Shown here piece after piece: positions 17,832 to 27,359 of a DNA stretch of 50,900 nt (position 1 is the first letter of the stretch; every line of letters starts with the position of its first letter). The stretch is from Thiopontia sp964415865 (lineage in GTDB: Bacteria; Pseudomonadota; Gammaproteobacteria; GCF-002020875). The position numbers were made by a program, and so were the translations under genes. The DNA is taken from positions 1 to 50,900 of the forward strand of contig CAYQBY010000008.1 in NCBI GenBank assembly GCA_964415865.1, read 5' to 3'. The notes beneath the pieces are model-generated. The model was not told where the DNA came from, did not search any database, and saw only the letters and a list, made by a program, of their open reading frames with translations.

Positions 17832-18692
17832 CTAAACTGCTGCTGCTCCACCTACAATATCTGCAAGCTCTGCTGTAATCGCTGTCTGTCTGGCTTTGTT
17901 GTAGACCAGCTCCAGATCATCAATCAAATCTCCAGCATTATCTGTTGCACTCTTCATCGCAACCATACGAGCGGACTGCTCACATGCAATATTTTCTACT
18001 ACACCCTGATATATCGTTGACTCAACATAACGCTGCAGCAATGTGTCCATCACCGGTTTTGCATCAGGCTCATAAATATAGTCCCAGTGATGACTGTAAT
18101 CTTCACTCTTATGTTGTTGCAGCGGCAATACCTGACGAACTGTTGGCTTTTGGGTCATGGTGTTTACAAATTGGTTGTAGACAATGTTGAGCTGATCAAT
18201 ACGGCCCTCATCAAACGCGTCAAGCATTACCTTGATGGATCCAATCAGACTGGATATCTCTGGCTGATCTCCCAGCTGGCAGGATTCAGATACAAGATTG
18301 CCTCCCATTCTGCCAAGAAAGCCCAGAGCTTTGCCACCAATTGCAGTGTAATCAATCTCAATGCCCTGCTCGCTCTGCTCCTTGATTGCCTTAACAGCCT
18401 CACGAAACAGATTCACATTCAACCCACCACAGAGGCCTCGATCAGATGAGATAATGACAAAGCCAACTCGCTTGACCTCTCTCTCTGTCAGGTAGCTGTG
18501 GTGATATTCCGGGTGCGCATTGGCAAGATGACTGACAACGCCAGCTATCTTGTCACTATAGGGACGAGAGGCATCCATTCGATCCTGCGCCTTGCGCATC
18601 TTGCTTGCAGCCACCATCTCCATGGCGCTAGTGATCTTCTGCGTACTCTTGACGCTTTTGATCTTTTCCCGAATTTCCTTGCCGACTGCCAT
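17832..18692 (-). CDS. atpG: ATP synthase gamma subunit
   Basis: Rotating central shaft of F1. 286 residues, the usual length. The N-terminal helix (IREKIKSVKSTQKITSAMEMVAASKMRKAQ) and C-terminal helix (ARMVAMKSATDNAGDLIDDLELVYNKARQTAITAEL, described here by its ends) are the conserved coiled-coil parts; ISSDRGLCGGLNVN is also a family signature. Lies 15 bp after atpA. Confidence 0.98.
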   Translation of the reverse strand: MAVGKEIREKIKSVKSTQKITSAMEMVAASKMRKAQDRMDASRPYSDKIAGVVSHLANAHPEYHHSYLTEREVKRVGFVIISSDRGLCGGLNVNLFREAVKAIKEQSEQGIEIDYTAIGGKALGFLGRMGGNLVSESCQLGDQPEISSLIGSIKVMLDAFDEGRIDQLNIVYNQFVNTMTQKPTVRQVLPLQQHKSEDYSHHWDYIYEPDAKPVMDTLLQRYVESTIYQGVVENIACEQSARMVAMKSATDNAGDLIDDLELVYNKARQTAITAELADIVGGAAAV

Positions 18693-18707
18693 GCGCTAAA
18701 AATTCCC

Positions 18708-20249
18708 TTACCAGCTGTGATTTGCCTTGAAATCATCAATTGCTGCACGCAATGAGGTTTCAATCGCATCGTTGTAGTCGCCGGATTCATTAATCGTATC
18801 CAGCAGCTCGGCCTGTGAACTCTTCATATATGACTGAAGCGCCGCCTCAAAGTCAACAATCCCGGATGGATCAATGTCATCCAGATAGCCCTCATTGGCT
18901 GCAAACAGTGAGGTTGCCAGCTCTGCAACCTTCATTGGCTCATACTGCTTCTGCTTCATAAGCTCGGTAACACGTTGGCCACGTTCAATCTGCTTACGGG
19001 TAGCCTCATCCAGATCAGATGCAAACTGGGCAAATGCTGCCAGCTCACGATACTGCGCCAGATCAAGGCGTACGCCCCCACCCAGCTTCTTGATAATCTT
19101 GGTCTGTGCTGCACCACCTACACGAGATACCGAGAGTCCGGCATTGATTGCTGGCCTGATACCTGAGTTGAAGAGATCTGTCTCAAGGAAGATCTGTCCA
19201 TCTGTAATGGAGATTACGTTGGTTGGTACAAACGCAGATACATCACCTGCCTGAGTCTCAATAATTGGAAGAGCTGTTAGTGAGCCTGTCTGTCCGGTAA
19301 CTGCGCCATTGGTGCGCTTGCTAACCTCATCCTCGTTGATACGTGATGCACGCTCCAACAGACGAGAGTGAAGATAGAACACATCACCTGGATAGGCCTC
19401 ACGACCTGGTGGCCGACGCAGTAACAGAGAAACCTGACGATAGGCCCAGGCCTGCTTGGTCAGGTCATCATAGACAATTAGTGCGTCCTCGCCCTTGTCA
19501 CGGAAGTACTCTCCCATGGTACAGCCTGAGTAAGGTGCAATGTACTGCATTGCTGCAGAATCAGAAGCTGCTGCTGCCACAATAATAGTATGCTCCAGCG
19601 CATCATGCTCCTCCAGCCTACGTACAACCTCAGCAATTGAGGATGCCTTCTGACCAACCGCAACATAGATACATTTAACGCCAGTACCCTTCTGGTTAAT
19701 GATGGCATCTACTGCCACTGCTGTTTTACCGGTCTGGCGATCGCCAATAATCAACTCACGCTGACCACGGCCAATTGGCACCATTGCATCAACTGCCTTG
19801 AGACCTGTCTGTACTGGCTGATCAACTGATTTACGGGCAATTACACCTGGTGCAATCTTCTCAATAGGCTGAGTCTCACTTGCCTCAACAGGCCCTTTTC
19901 CATCCAATGGATTGCCCAGAGAATCAACCACTCGCCCCAGAAGACCCTCGCCAACAGGAACCTCGAGAATCTTTCCGGTACAGCGAACCGTATCACCCTC
20001 TGAAATATGCTCGTATGCACCAAGAATCACCGCACCAACCGAATCTCTTTCAAGGTTGAGCGCCATGCCATAAGTATTTCCCGGAAACTCGATCATTTCG
20101 CCCTGCATGGCATCACTCAGGCCATGCAGACGAACCACACCATCAGCCAGACTGACTACCGTGCCCTCTGTACGGGCCTCAGCAAGTGGCTCAAAACTCT
20201 CGATTTTCTTCCGGATCAGTTCGCTGACTTCAGAAGGGTTGAGTTGCAT
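18708..20249 (-). CDS. atpA: ATP synthase alpha subunit
   Basis: Non-catalytic nucleotide-binding F1 subunit, 513 residues as in E. coli. The P-loop is GDRQTGKTAVAVD, the SYSGCTMGEYFRDKG-like and LIVYDDLTKQAWAYRQ segments follow, and the C-terminal helical domain is complete. Preceded by atpH (48-bp gap, the largest in this cluster) with a good AAGGAG-type ribosome site before the ATG. Confidence 0.98.
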   Translation of the reverse strand: MQLNPSEVSELIRKKIESFEPLAEARTEGTVVSLADGVVRLHGLSDAMQGEMIEFPGNTYGMALNLERDSVGAVILGAYEHISEGDTVRCTGKILEVPVGEGLLGRVVDSLGNPLDGKGPVEASETQPIEKIAPGVIARKSVDQPVQTGLKAVDAMVPIGRGQRELIIGDRQTGKTAVAVDAIINQKGTGVKCIYVAVGQKASSIAEVVRRLEEHDALEHTIIVAAAASDSAAMQYIAPYSGCTMGEYFRDKGEDALIVYDDLTKQAWAYRQVSLLLRRPPGREAYPGDVFYLHSRLLERASRINEDEVSKRTNGAVTGQTGSLTALPIIETQAGDVSAFVPTNVISITDGQIFLETDLFNSGIRPAINAGLSVSRVGGAAQTKIIKKLGGGVRLDLAQYRELAAFAQFASDLDEATRKQIERGQRVTELMKQKQYEPMKVAELATSLFAANEGYLDDIDPSGIVDFEAALQSYMKSSQAELLDTINESGDYNDAIETSLRAAIDDFKANHSW

Positions 20250-20297
20250 GATTACTCCTTAAAACAGTACGTAAAATTAAATTATCTGAACTGACGG

Positions 20298-20834
20298 TTA
20301 GCCCTGCAGTTCATTTGAAAGCTGGTTCATTCTGCCGCGCAGTGATGAATCAATCACCTGATCACCCGCACGAACAATGACACCCCCAATTAGAGACTGA
20401 TCAACCTGTGTGGTCATCTGAATCTCTTTACCCATTTTTTCTTTTATTGCTGATGCAATTGAGGCCTCTGATGCTGAATCCAGCGGATAGGCTGAAATTA
20501 CCTCAACATCCAGACTATTCTCATCTGCTGCCTTTAACTGATGGAATAGAGAGGATATCTCAGGTGCATATCCAAGTCGCCCATTCTCCTGCAGAACCTT
20601 AACAAAATTCTCTGTTGTACCAGAAAAGGTCTCGCTATCAATACCTATTACCAGCTCTGTAAGTTGCTGACTGGATACCCGTGGATCATTCAGGCGCATC
20701 GCAACAGCAGAGTCACTAACAATCATTGACAGCAGCTCTGTTGCACTAGCCCATTCATCAACCCGGCTCTCCAGACAAGCCTGCGCATAGGCTGCCTCTG
20801 CATAGGGTCGAGCAACAGTTGTTCTCTCTTCCAT
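20298..20834 (-). CDS. atpH: ATP synthase delta subunit (F1)
   Basis: Links F1 to the peripheral b-subunit stalk. 178 residues. The N-terminal segment TVARPYAEAAYAQA and the C-terminal DQSLIGGVIVRAGDQVIDSSLRGRMNQL are diagnostic. 12 bp downstream of atpF. Confidence 0.97.
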   Translation of the reverse strand: MEERTTVARPYAEAAYAQACLESRVDEWASATELLSMIVSDSAVAMRLNDPRVSSQQLTELVIGIDSETFSGTTENFVKVLQENGRLGYAPEISSLFHQLKAADENSLDVEVISAYPLDSASEASIASAIKEKMGKEIQMTTQVDQSLIGGVIVRAGDQVIDSSLRGRMNQLSNELQG

Positions 20835-20846
20835 TCCCTGTGGCCT

Positions 20847-21317
20847 CTACAGCTTGGCGCTCAATTCAGAGAGGATCTGCTGGTGATCTGACTCACTCAC
20901 CTCGCGTTGCAAAATCTGTGAGGCGCCAGCCAGAGCCAGGCTCGAAACCTGTGATCTCAACTGCTCACGCGCACTATTGGTCTCCTGCTCGATAGTTGAG
21001 TGTGCTGATTCAATAATGCGATCTGCCTCATCTGTTGCCTTGCCTTTTGACTCCTCTATCACTTCACTGGCACGCTGCTGTGCACGATTGATAATCTGGC
21101 TCGCCTCATCATGTGCCTCTTTAATAACCTCTGTTGCACGCTGCTCGGAGAGCTCGTGCTCACGATGACCACGCTCTGCTGCAGCCAGACCGTCAGCTAT
21201 CTGTTTTTTACGCTCATCCAGGGCCGCCATAAGAGGAGGCCAGACGTACTTCATTACAAAAAGTACGAACAGGAAAAATGCGATCGATTGTCCGATCAAT
21301 GTGGCATTGATATTCAT
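20847..21317 (-). CDS. atpF: ATP synthase b subunit (Fo)
   Basis: Peripheral stalk. 156 residues: one N-terminal membrane helix (TLIGQSIAFFLFVLFVMKYVW) followed by a long charged, Ala/Glu/Arg-rich coiled coil. Matches E. coli b (156) in length. A single b gene is present, so the stalk should be a homodimer rather than the b/b' pair of phototrophs. Confidence 0.97.
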   Translation of the reverse strand: MNINATLIGQSIAFFLFVLFVMKYVWPPLMAALDERKKQIADGLAAAERGHREHELSEQRATEVIKEAHDEASQIINRAQQRASEVIEESKGKATDEADRIIESAHSTIEQETNSAREQLRSQVSSLALAGASQILQREVSESDHQQILSELSAKL

Positions 21318-21344
21318 AGCCTGTTCCCGATTTTATCCAGCGGT

Positions 21345-21578
21345 TTATCCTGCAACAGCAAACAGTACGTAAAGTGCCAAACCAACAGCAATCATTGGTA
21401 CCGCATCGACAAGACCCATTACGATGAAGAACTGAGTACGCAACATTGGAATTAGCTCTGGCTGTCTGGCTGCACCCTCAAGAAAGCGCCCACCAAGAAT
21501 ACCGATACCTACCGCTGCACCCAACGCGCCCAGACCCATCATTAGACCACCCGCGATGAACATTAGTGCTTGTTCCAT
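21345..21578 (-). CDS. atpE: ATP synthase c subunit (Fo rotor ring)
   Basis: Proteolipid of 77 residues: two membrane helices joined by the polar loop ARQPEL. The ion-binding carboxylate is Asp58 in MGLVDAVPMIAVGL. An aspartate here, without the Gln/Glu/Ser sodium-binding set, indicates a proton-driven enzyme. The first helix is glycine-rich (GLMMGLGALGAAVGIGILGG), as the ring packing requires. Confidence 0.97.
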   Translation of the reverse strand: MEQALMFIAGGLMMGLGALGAAVGIGILGGRFLEGAARQPELIPMLRTQFFIVMGLVDAVPMIAVGLALYVLFAVAG

Positions 21579-21612
21579 TTTTCTCTCCTAGTAATAAAAT
21601 AAATTCAAAATC

Positions 21613-22479
21613 TTAATGCTCGTGATGAGCCATCTCCATATAGACAATTGTTAGCGTCATGAAGATAAATGCCTGCAAGGTGATGATAAGAATATGGAAA
21701 ATTGCCCATCCCAACTGTAGCAATCCACCAAATCCGCCCAATACCCAGCCACCACCGTACATCAATGCAATCAAAATAAATATGGTCTCGCCAGCGTACA
21801 TGTTTCCAAACAGTCGCAGAGCCAGTGAAACAGGCTTGGATATTAGAGAGATTCCCTCAAGAACCAAGTTGGCCGGGAGCCCCCATTTACCAAACGGCTG
21901 GAACGCAAGCTCCCCAAGAAACCCGCCCAACCCTTTGTTTTTAATACTGTAATAGATCATCAGATAGAACACGGCCAGGGCCATGCCAAAGGTTATATTG
22001 GGGTCTGTAGTAGGTACAACCTTGAAGTAGACGTGATGAGGATCCATGCTCAGCGCATATTCACCAAACATGCCCGCCACCATTGGCAACCAGTCAACAG
22101 CCACCAAATCCATTAGATTCATCAGGAAGACCCAGCAGAAAATTGTCAGCGCCAGAGGGGCGACCAGACTGTTTTTTGCGCTGAACGACTCTTTTACACT
22201 GTTATCGACAAACTCGACGATCCACTCAACAAAATTCTGTAATCCCCCAGGAACCCCTGCCGTTGCCTGTTTGGCTGCAGTGCGAAAAAGCAGGAAAAAG
22301 AGTAGTGCCAATGCAATTGACCACGCTAGTGAATCGACATGAACTGCCCAGAATCCCATCTGTTTAATATCTGCGGCATTATGGGCAAAACCCCAATGAC
22401 CATCGTAATGACCAAACGTAAGGTTGGTCAAATGGTGCTTAATATATTGGCCGGAAGTAATTGCTGCTTCTGATGACAT
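21613..22479 (-). CDS. atpB: ATP synthase a subunit (Fo)
   Basis: Membrane subunit forming the proton half-channels. 288 residues with five to six hydrophobic helices. The essential arginine lies in SLALRLFGNMYAGE. The N-terminal region (HHLTNLTFGHYDGHWGFAH) is of the proteobacterial type. 34 bp before atpE. Confidence 0.97.
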   Translation of the reverse strand: MSSEAAITSGQYIKHHLTNLTFGHYDGHWGFAHNAADIKQMGFWAVHVDSLAWSIALALLFFLLFRTAAKQATAGVPGGLQNFVEWIVEFVDNSVKESFSAKNSLVAPLALTIFCWVFLMNLMDLVAVDWLPMVAGMFGEYALSMDPHHVYFKVVPTTDPNITFGMALAVFYLMIYYSIKNKGLGGFLGELAFQPFGKWGLPANLVLEGISLISKPVSLALRLFGNMYAGETIFILIALMYGGGWVLGGFGGLLQLGWAIFHILIITLQAFIFMTLTIVYMEMAHHEH

Positions 22480-22496
22480 CTATGGATATTTTTTAA

Positions 22497-22928
22497 TTAT
22501 TTGTTCTTTAAATTTCTTCTATCACCGAGGTCATTGTAGCCGCTTCCGATAAGCAACGCCAACTGTCCCGCAATAAAACCTGCTATTAGAGCCAAAGGCT
22601 CCAACTCCAACTTCACCATTCCAAACACAAACAGGGCAGATACCAACACAAAACGTTCTGCAGCTGTCATGTAGAGCGATACAACTGTCTTTCGGGCGCT
22701 CTGTGCCGATTCATTCTCAAGCTCTTGCTGGGTACTGTTTTGTTCTACCCGCTTGAGTCGCCACAACAACCAGACCATGTTAGCCACAGATACGGCACCA
22801 CCGTATAGAACCGACCACGCTGAATCAGCTCGCCATACCCATTCTGCCAATAGCGCAAAAAACGCTATGAAGACAATCTGCAGAAGTGGCACCCCCCATC
22901 TTCCAGATGGCGATATTATAGAAATCAT
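22497..22928 (-). CDS. atpI: ATP synthase subunit I (AtpI)
   Basis: Small membrane protein that assists c-ring assembly in some bacteria. About 143 residues with four predicted hydrophobic helices (for example VPLLQIVFIAFFALLAEWVW and PLALIAGFIAGQLALLIGSG). ATG 22928 is preferred; an in-frame TTG lies at 22943. First atp gene, only 36 bp after parB, so it probably shares the upstream transcript. Confidence 0.85.
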   Translation of the reverse strand: MISIISPSGRWGVPLLQIVFIAFFALLAEWVWRADSAWSVLYGGAVSVANMVWLLWRLKRVEQNSTQQELENESAQSARKTVVSLYMTAAERFVLVSALFVFGMVKLELEPLALIAGFIAGQLALLIGSGYNDLGDRRNLKNK

Positions 22929-22964
22929 CAATAGGCGGGTCAATTACAATATTGAGAAAAGTAA

Positions 22965-23885
22965 CTATTTGATGTGATCAAGAATTCCATCCAGCTCATC
23001 CAGTGAGTTGTACTGGATAGTCAATTTGCCACGCCCCTTGCCACTCTGATGAATTGTTACAGAGGCACCAAGTGTTTCTGAAAGCCTGGTCTGAAGATGC
23101 CTAACATTGGGATCAACCTCTTCAACCGCCTTTCTCTTTGGAGGGTTCAGTATCTTACGCACCAATTTTTCTGCCTCTCTGACAGAGAGACCTAACAGAA
23201 TCACCTGTTTGGCTGCATCACTCTGTTGCTCACCCTCCAGTGCAAGTAGTGCTCGTGCATGTCCCATCTCCAGCTTACCTTTCTCAAGCAATTGCCCCAC
23301 TTCTGCATTGAGATTGAGCAGGCGTAACATATTGGTTACCGATGTACGGGAGCGTCCCACAGCATCAGCAGCCTTTTGCTGGGTCAACCCAAACTCCTTG
23401 ATCAGTCTCTGTAGTGCAACCGCCTCCTCAATAGGGTTCAGATCTTCTCGCTGAATATTCTCGATCAGTGCCATCGCCATCGTTGCCTGGTCTGATAGCT
23501 CCTTGATAATGACCGGAATATCCTGCAGTCCAGCCAGCTGAGCAGCTCGCCAACGACGCTCACCAGCAACAATCTCGTAACGTCCCTCCTCAATAGCACG
23601 CACAACAATAGGCTGAATCACTCCTTGTGCACGAATAGAGCTAGCAAGCTCTTCCAGTGCATCCTGATTCATATCTCGTCGCGGCTGGTACTGGCCGCGC
23701 TGCAGCAGATCAACTGGTAAAGTGCTCAGGGATGCTACAGGGCTTGCTGCCCGATTTTGCACACTGCTCTTGCTATCTGGTGTGCTAGCCGAGCCTCCTG
23801 AACCAACGGGAACTTTTGGCGCCTTCGCTGCCCCCAGCAATGAATCCAATCCTCGTCCCAACCCCCCCTTTCGTACAGACATCAT
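22965..23885 (-). CDS. parB: Chromosome partitioning protein ParB
   Basis: parS-binding CTPase clamp. 306 residues. The N-terminal MSVRKGGLGRGLDSLLG is the ParA-interacting tail, GERRWRA (108-114) is the CTP-binding motif, a helix-turn-helix lies at about 166-192 (LTQQKAADAVGRSRTSVTNML), and the C-terminal 60 residues form the dimer domain. It starts in the ATGA overlap with parA. Two cognate-type parS sites lie inside recF at 38.7 and 39.3 kb. Confidence 0.97.
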   Translation of the reverse strand: MMSVRKGGLGRGLDSLLGAAKAPKVPVGSGGSASTPDSKSSVQNRAASPVASLSTLPVDLLQRGQYQPRRDMNQDALEELASSIRAQGVIQPIVVRAIEEGRYEIVAGERRWRAAQLAGLQDIPVIIKELSDQATMAMALIENIQREDLNPIEEAVALQRLIKEFGLTQQKAADAVGRSRTSVTNMLRLLNLNAEVGQLLEKGKLEMGHARALLALEGEQQSDAAKQVILLGLSVREAEKLVRKILNPPKRKAVEEVDPNVRHLQTRLSETLGASVTIHQSGKGRGKLTIQYNSLDELDGILDHIK

Positions 23886-24682
23886 TCATCAACCCCATTT
23901 TCAGATTGTTTGGCCATTTTCTCCGCCTTTTCCAGTATCTCTGCTGCCAGATCCACGTAAGCATAGGCTCCTCGAGAGGATGGTGCATAGTGGATTATTG
24001 GCCTCCCGTAACTGGGCGCCTCCGCTAATGTGACATTTCTCGGAATCACCGTCTCATAAACCTGTTCCCCAAAATGCGATATCAGCTGCTCCGAGACCTC
24101 TACCGAGAGGCGGTTTCTTGCATCATACATGGTACGCACAATGCCCTGCAGTCTCAGATCAGGATTTTGGGTCTCTTGCACCCTCTCCATTGTCTCCATC
24201 AATGCAGTTAGTCCCTCCAGTGCATAATATTCACACTGTAGAGGAACAATCACTCCCTGTGATGCAACAAATGCATTCAGGGTTAAAATGTTCAGTGTTG
24301 GCGGGCAATCAATAAAGACATAACTATATTTGGTTGATACCTCTTTGAGAGCTGTTGCAAGGCGCTGGAAACGGTCCTCTACCGACATAAGCTCAACCTC
24401 TGCAGCCGTTAATTCACTATTGGCTGCCAACAGATCATAGCCTGCTCTATCAGTTTTCTGGATTGCCTCCTGGATAGATACATCACCTAACAACACATCT
24501 ACACCACTCCACTCCACAAACTGCTTATCAATACCGCTACCTGTGGTTGCATTACCCTGTGGATCCAGATCAATCAGCAACACCTGCTCTTCAAAATAAC
24601 CGAGCGCAGATGCAAGATTGACAGCAGTGGTAGTTTTACCGACCCCTCCTTTCTGATTTGCTATTGCGTAAATCTCACTCAT
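23882..24682 (-). CDS. parA: Chromosome partitioning ATPase ParA
   Basis: Walker-type ATPase that moves ParB-parS complexes on the nucleoid. 266 residues. The deviant Walker A KGGVGKTT (11-18) is at the very N-terminus, without a DNA-binding extension, as in chromosomal Soj/ParA. The second motif DLDPQGNATTG and Walker B YVFIDCPPTL are intact. 4-bp overlap with parB; 32 bp after rsmG. Confidence 0.97.
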   Translation of the reverse strand: MSEIYAIANQKGGVGKTTTAVNLASALGYFEEQVLLIDLDPQGNATTGSGIDKQFVEWSGVDVLLGDVSIQEAIQKTDRAGYDLLAANSELTAAEVELMSVEDRFQRLATALKEVSTKYSYVFIDCPPTLNILTLNAFVASQGVIVPLQCEYYALEGLTALMETMERVQETQNPDLRLQGIVRTMYDARNRLSVEVSEQLISHFGEQVYETVIPRNVTLAEAPSYGRPIIHYAPSSRGAYAYVDLAAEILEKAEKMAKQSENGVDE

Positions 24683-24714
24683 GCCCTTCTCTGTATATTA
24701 TTTATCTTCAACCA

Positions 24715-25335
24715 TTACTGTTTTCTACAAACCACCATGTGCCGCTCTGCCCGGATGCCCGGCACCTGAACTGGAACCACCTGCTCAAGACTGAACCCGC
24801 TAATAACATCATCGCCTCCCTCTTCAGGCCATTTCCCCTTCATCGCAACCGCTACTCCATCATCTTTCAACAGGGGTAATGATGCCTCAAGAAATTGACT
24901 CAACGAGGTAAATGCTCGAGAGACAACTGTATCAAAGAGTTGGTCCGGTTTAAGATCTTCAACCCGAGAGTGTACAACAGATGCGTTTGACAAACCCAGC
25001 TCCAGAATAGCCTGCTGGATAAAACGGCTCTTTTTAATATTGCTATCCACCATAACCACCTCAATCTCCGGATAAAGAGTGGCAATAGGTATGCCAGGGA
25101 GCCCCGCTCCGCTTCCCAAATCAGCAATACGCCGTCCGGACAAAAAGGGGAGAACTGACAAGCTGTCTAGAATGTGATGGGTCACCATCTTTGCAGGATC
25201 ACGAATAGCGGTCAGATTGTATGTTCTGTTCCAGCGCGCCAGCAGTTGCAGATAGTGATCGATCTGCTGTTGCTCACTTCCTGTTAAATTGATTCCCATC
25301 TCCTCTGCCGCAGTAGTTATTGGGGTGCCGCTCAT
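24715..25335 (-). CDS. rsmG: 16S rRNA (guanine527-N7)-methyltransferase
   Basis: Methylates G527 of 16S rRNA. 206 residues. SAM-binding motif IADLGSGAGLPGIPIA near residues 70-85 and the catalytic-region TVVSRAFTSLSQFLE. Overlaps the end of mnmG by 4 bp (ATGA). Placement between mnmG and parA is the classical gidA-gidB-parAB order. Confidence 0.96.
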   Translation of the reverse strand: MSGTPITTAAEEMGINLTGSEQQQIDHYLQLLARWNRTYNLTAIRDPAKMVTHHILDSLSVLPFLSGRRIADLGSGAGLPGIPIATLYPEIEVVMVDSNIKKSRFIQQAILELGLSNASVVHSRVEDLKPDQLFDTVVSRAFTSLSQFLEASLPLLKDDGVAVAMKGKWPEEGGDDVISGFSLEQVVPVQVPGIRAERHMVVCRKQ

Positions 25336-27221
25336 GCTACGCCTCTCTGAAGATCTCGTTTTTTCAGATGAATTCTCAACAGAGAGAGCGCCGCTGGTGT
25401 CATCCCGGGAATTCTGCCTGCCTGCCCAAGTGTGGCCGGGCGCTGCTGCTCCAGCTTCTCCTGCAGCTCGGTGGAGAGCCCGGAAACCTGCCTATAATCC
25501 AGAGAATCGGGTAGCCTCATCTCTTCGTGGCGTCGGTTTTTTTCAATCTCCTGCTGCTGGCGCTCAATATAGCCTGCGTATTTAGCTTGAATCTCCACCT
25601 GCTCTACCACACACGCCTCCAGCTGAGGATTATCCACTCCCTCCATACTCATAAGCTCGTGATAACCAACCTGTGGGCGCCCCAGAAGATCCATAAGGCT
25701 ATGTTCACGACGCATGGGTTTGCCCAATACTCGTACCGCCTCACTCTCTGACACTGTTTGGGGACGAACCCAGCTCTCCCGCAAACGCTGCTGCTCACCT
25801 TCAATCGCATCTCTTTTATGCTGAAAGAAATCCCAGCGCTGCTCATCAACCAACCCCAGCTCTCGCCCCTGTGCGGTCAAACGAAGATCCGCGTTATCCT
25901 CACGCAACAGCAGGCGATATTCTGCGCGGCTGGTAAACATTCGATATGGCTCATTGGTACCACGAGTAACCAAATCATCAATCAGCACGCCGATATATGA
26001 CTCCTCCCTGCGCGGGGCCCACGACTCCAGCTGTTGAGCTCTTCGTGCAGCATTACAACCGGCTACCAGCCCCTGAGCAGCAGCCTCCTCATATCCGGTC
26101 GTCCCATTTATCTGTCCAGCAAAGAAGAGTCCTGACAGGGCACGAGTCTCCAGTGATGGCTTAAGATCACGAGGATCAAAAAAATCGTACTCTATGGCAT
26201 ATCCTGGACGAGTTATGTGTGCCTGCTCAAAGCCCTTGATGGAACGCACCAGATCAAGCTGCACATCAAAAGGGAGACTGGTAGAAATGCCATTCGGGTA
26301 GATCTCATGGGTATTCAATCCCTCAGGCTCCACAAAAATCTGGTGAGAATCACGTTCAGAAAAACGAACCACCTTGTCCTCAACAGATGGACAGTAACGA
26401 GGGCCAACACCCTCAATTACTCCGCTATACATGGGAGAGCGATCTAGTCCGCTGCGAATGATTTCATGGGTCTGCTCATTGGTATGAGTTATCCAGCATG
26501 AGATCTGTTGTGGGTGCTCTGAAATCTCACCCATATAGGAGAATACCGGAAGTGGCTTATCCCCTGGCTGCTCATCCAGCATGCTGTAATCAATAGTGCG
26601 GCCATCAATACGTGGAGGGGTTCCAGTTTTTAGCCGCCGCACTCGAAATGGCAGCTCCCGTAACTTCTCTGCCAACCTGAGCGAGGGCGGATCGCCCATG
26701 CGCCCACCAGACATGTTAGAGAGCCCTACATGAATCACTCCATTCAGAAAAGTTCCCGCTGTCAACACAACAGATGGCGCAGAAAAATGTATTTCGGCCT
26801 GGGTCTCTACCCCTGTAATCTGATCCCCCTCGAGCAGCAGATCATCCACCGCCTGTTGAAAAATGGTCAAGTTGGGTTGATTTTCAAGTCTGTTGCGTAC
26901 AGCCTGCTTATAGAGCTGGCGATCTGCCTGCGCACGGGTTGCCTGCACTGCCGCACCCTTGCTACGGTTAAGAATACGGAATTGAATGCCTGATTGATCC
27001 GCCGCATGGGCCATAAAACCACCCAGCGCATCAACCTCCTTAACCAGATGCCCCTTGCCAATGCCGCCAATTGCAGGATTACAACTCATCTGCCCCAAAG
27101 TCTCTATGTTGTGGGTCAGTAACAGGGTACGAGCGCCCATGCGAGCAGAGGCCAGCGCTGCCTCGGTTCCGGCATGGCCCCCACCAATAATGATGACGTC
27201 AAATTTCTCTGGGTAATTCAC
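25332..27221 (-). CDS. mnmG: tRNA uridine-5-carboxymethylaminomethyl modification enzyme MnmG (GidA)
   Basis: FAD enzyme that works with MnmE on wobble uridine 34. 629 residues as in E. coli. The FAD dinucleotide motif IIIGGGHAGTEAA (10-22), the catalytic-region CNPAIGGIGKGHLVKEVDALGG and the C-terminal tRNA-binding DYRQVSGLS segment are complete. The start is GTG 27221 (MNYPEKFDVIII aligns with E. coli MFYPDPFDVIII). It leads the 14-gene run down to glmU. Its partner mnmE is 4.5 kb away, on the far side of glnK-amtB. Confidence 0.97.
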   Translation of the reverse strand: MNYPEKFDVIIIGGGHAGTEAALASARMGARTLLLTHNIETLGQMSCNPAIGGIGKGHLVKEVDALGGFMAHAADQSGIQFRILNRSKGAAVQATRAQADRQLYKQAVRNRLENQPNLTIFQQAVDDLLLEGDQITGVETQAEIHFSAPSVVLTAGTFLNGVIHVGLSNMSGGRMGDPPSLRLAEKLRELPFRVRRLKTGTPPRIDGRTIDYSMLDEQPGDKPLPVFSYMGEISEHPQQISCWITHTNEQTHEIIRSGLDRSPMYSGVIEGVGPRYCPSVEDKVVRFSERDSHQIFVEPEGLNTHEIYPNGISTSLPFDVQLDLVRSIKGFEQAHITRPGYAIEYDFFDPRDLKPSLETRALSGLFFAGQINGTTGYEEAAAQGLVAGCNAARRAQQLESWAPRREESYIGVLIDDLVTRGTNEPYRMFTSRAEYRLLLREDNADLRLTAQGRELGLVDEQRWDFFQHKRDAIEGEQQRLRESWVRPQTVSESEAVRVLGKPMRREHSLMDLLGRPQVGYHELMSMEGVDNPQLEACVVEQVEIQAKYAGYIERQQQEIEKNRRHEEMRLPDSLDYRQVSGLSTELQEKLEQQRPATLGQAGRIPGMTPAALSLLRIHLKKRDLQRGVA

Positions 27222-27359
27222 CTGGTAATTATATCAACTAGGTGCCGGCTGGATATCTCAACTTCTTTAGTTAATTGCTCTTCCGCCACGACTTTTATAC
27301 AATGTTCAGCCGTTTCAATAAATTATTCAACCTGCTGCTTGTCCATATAAAGGTATGCC

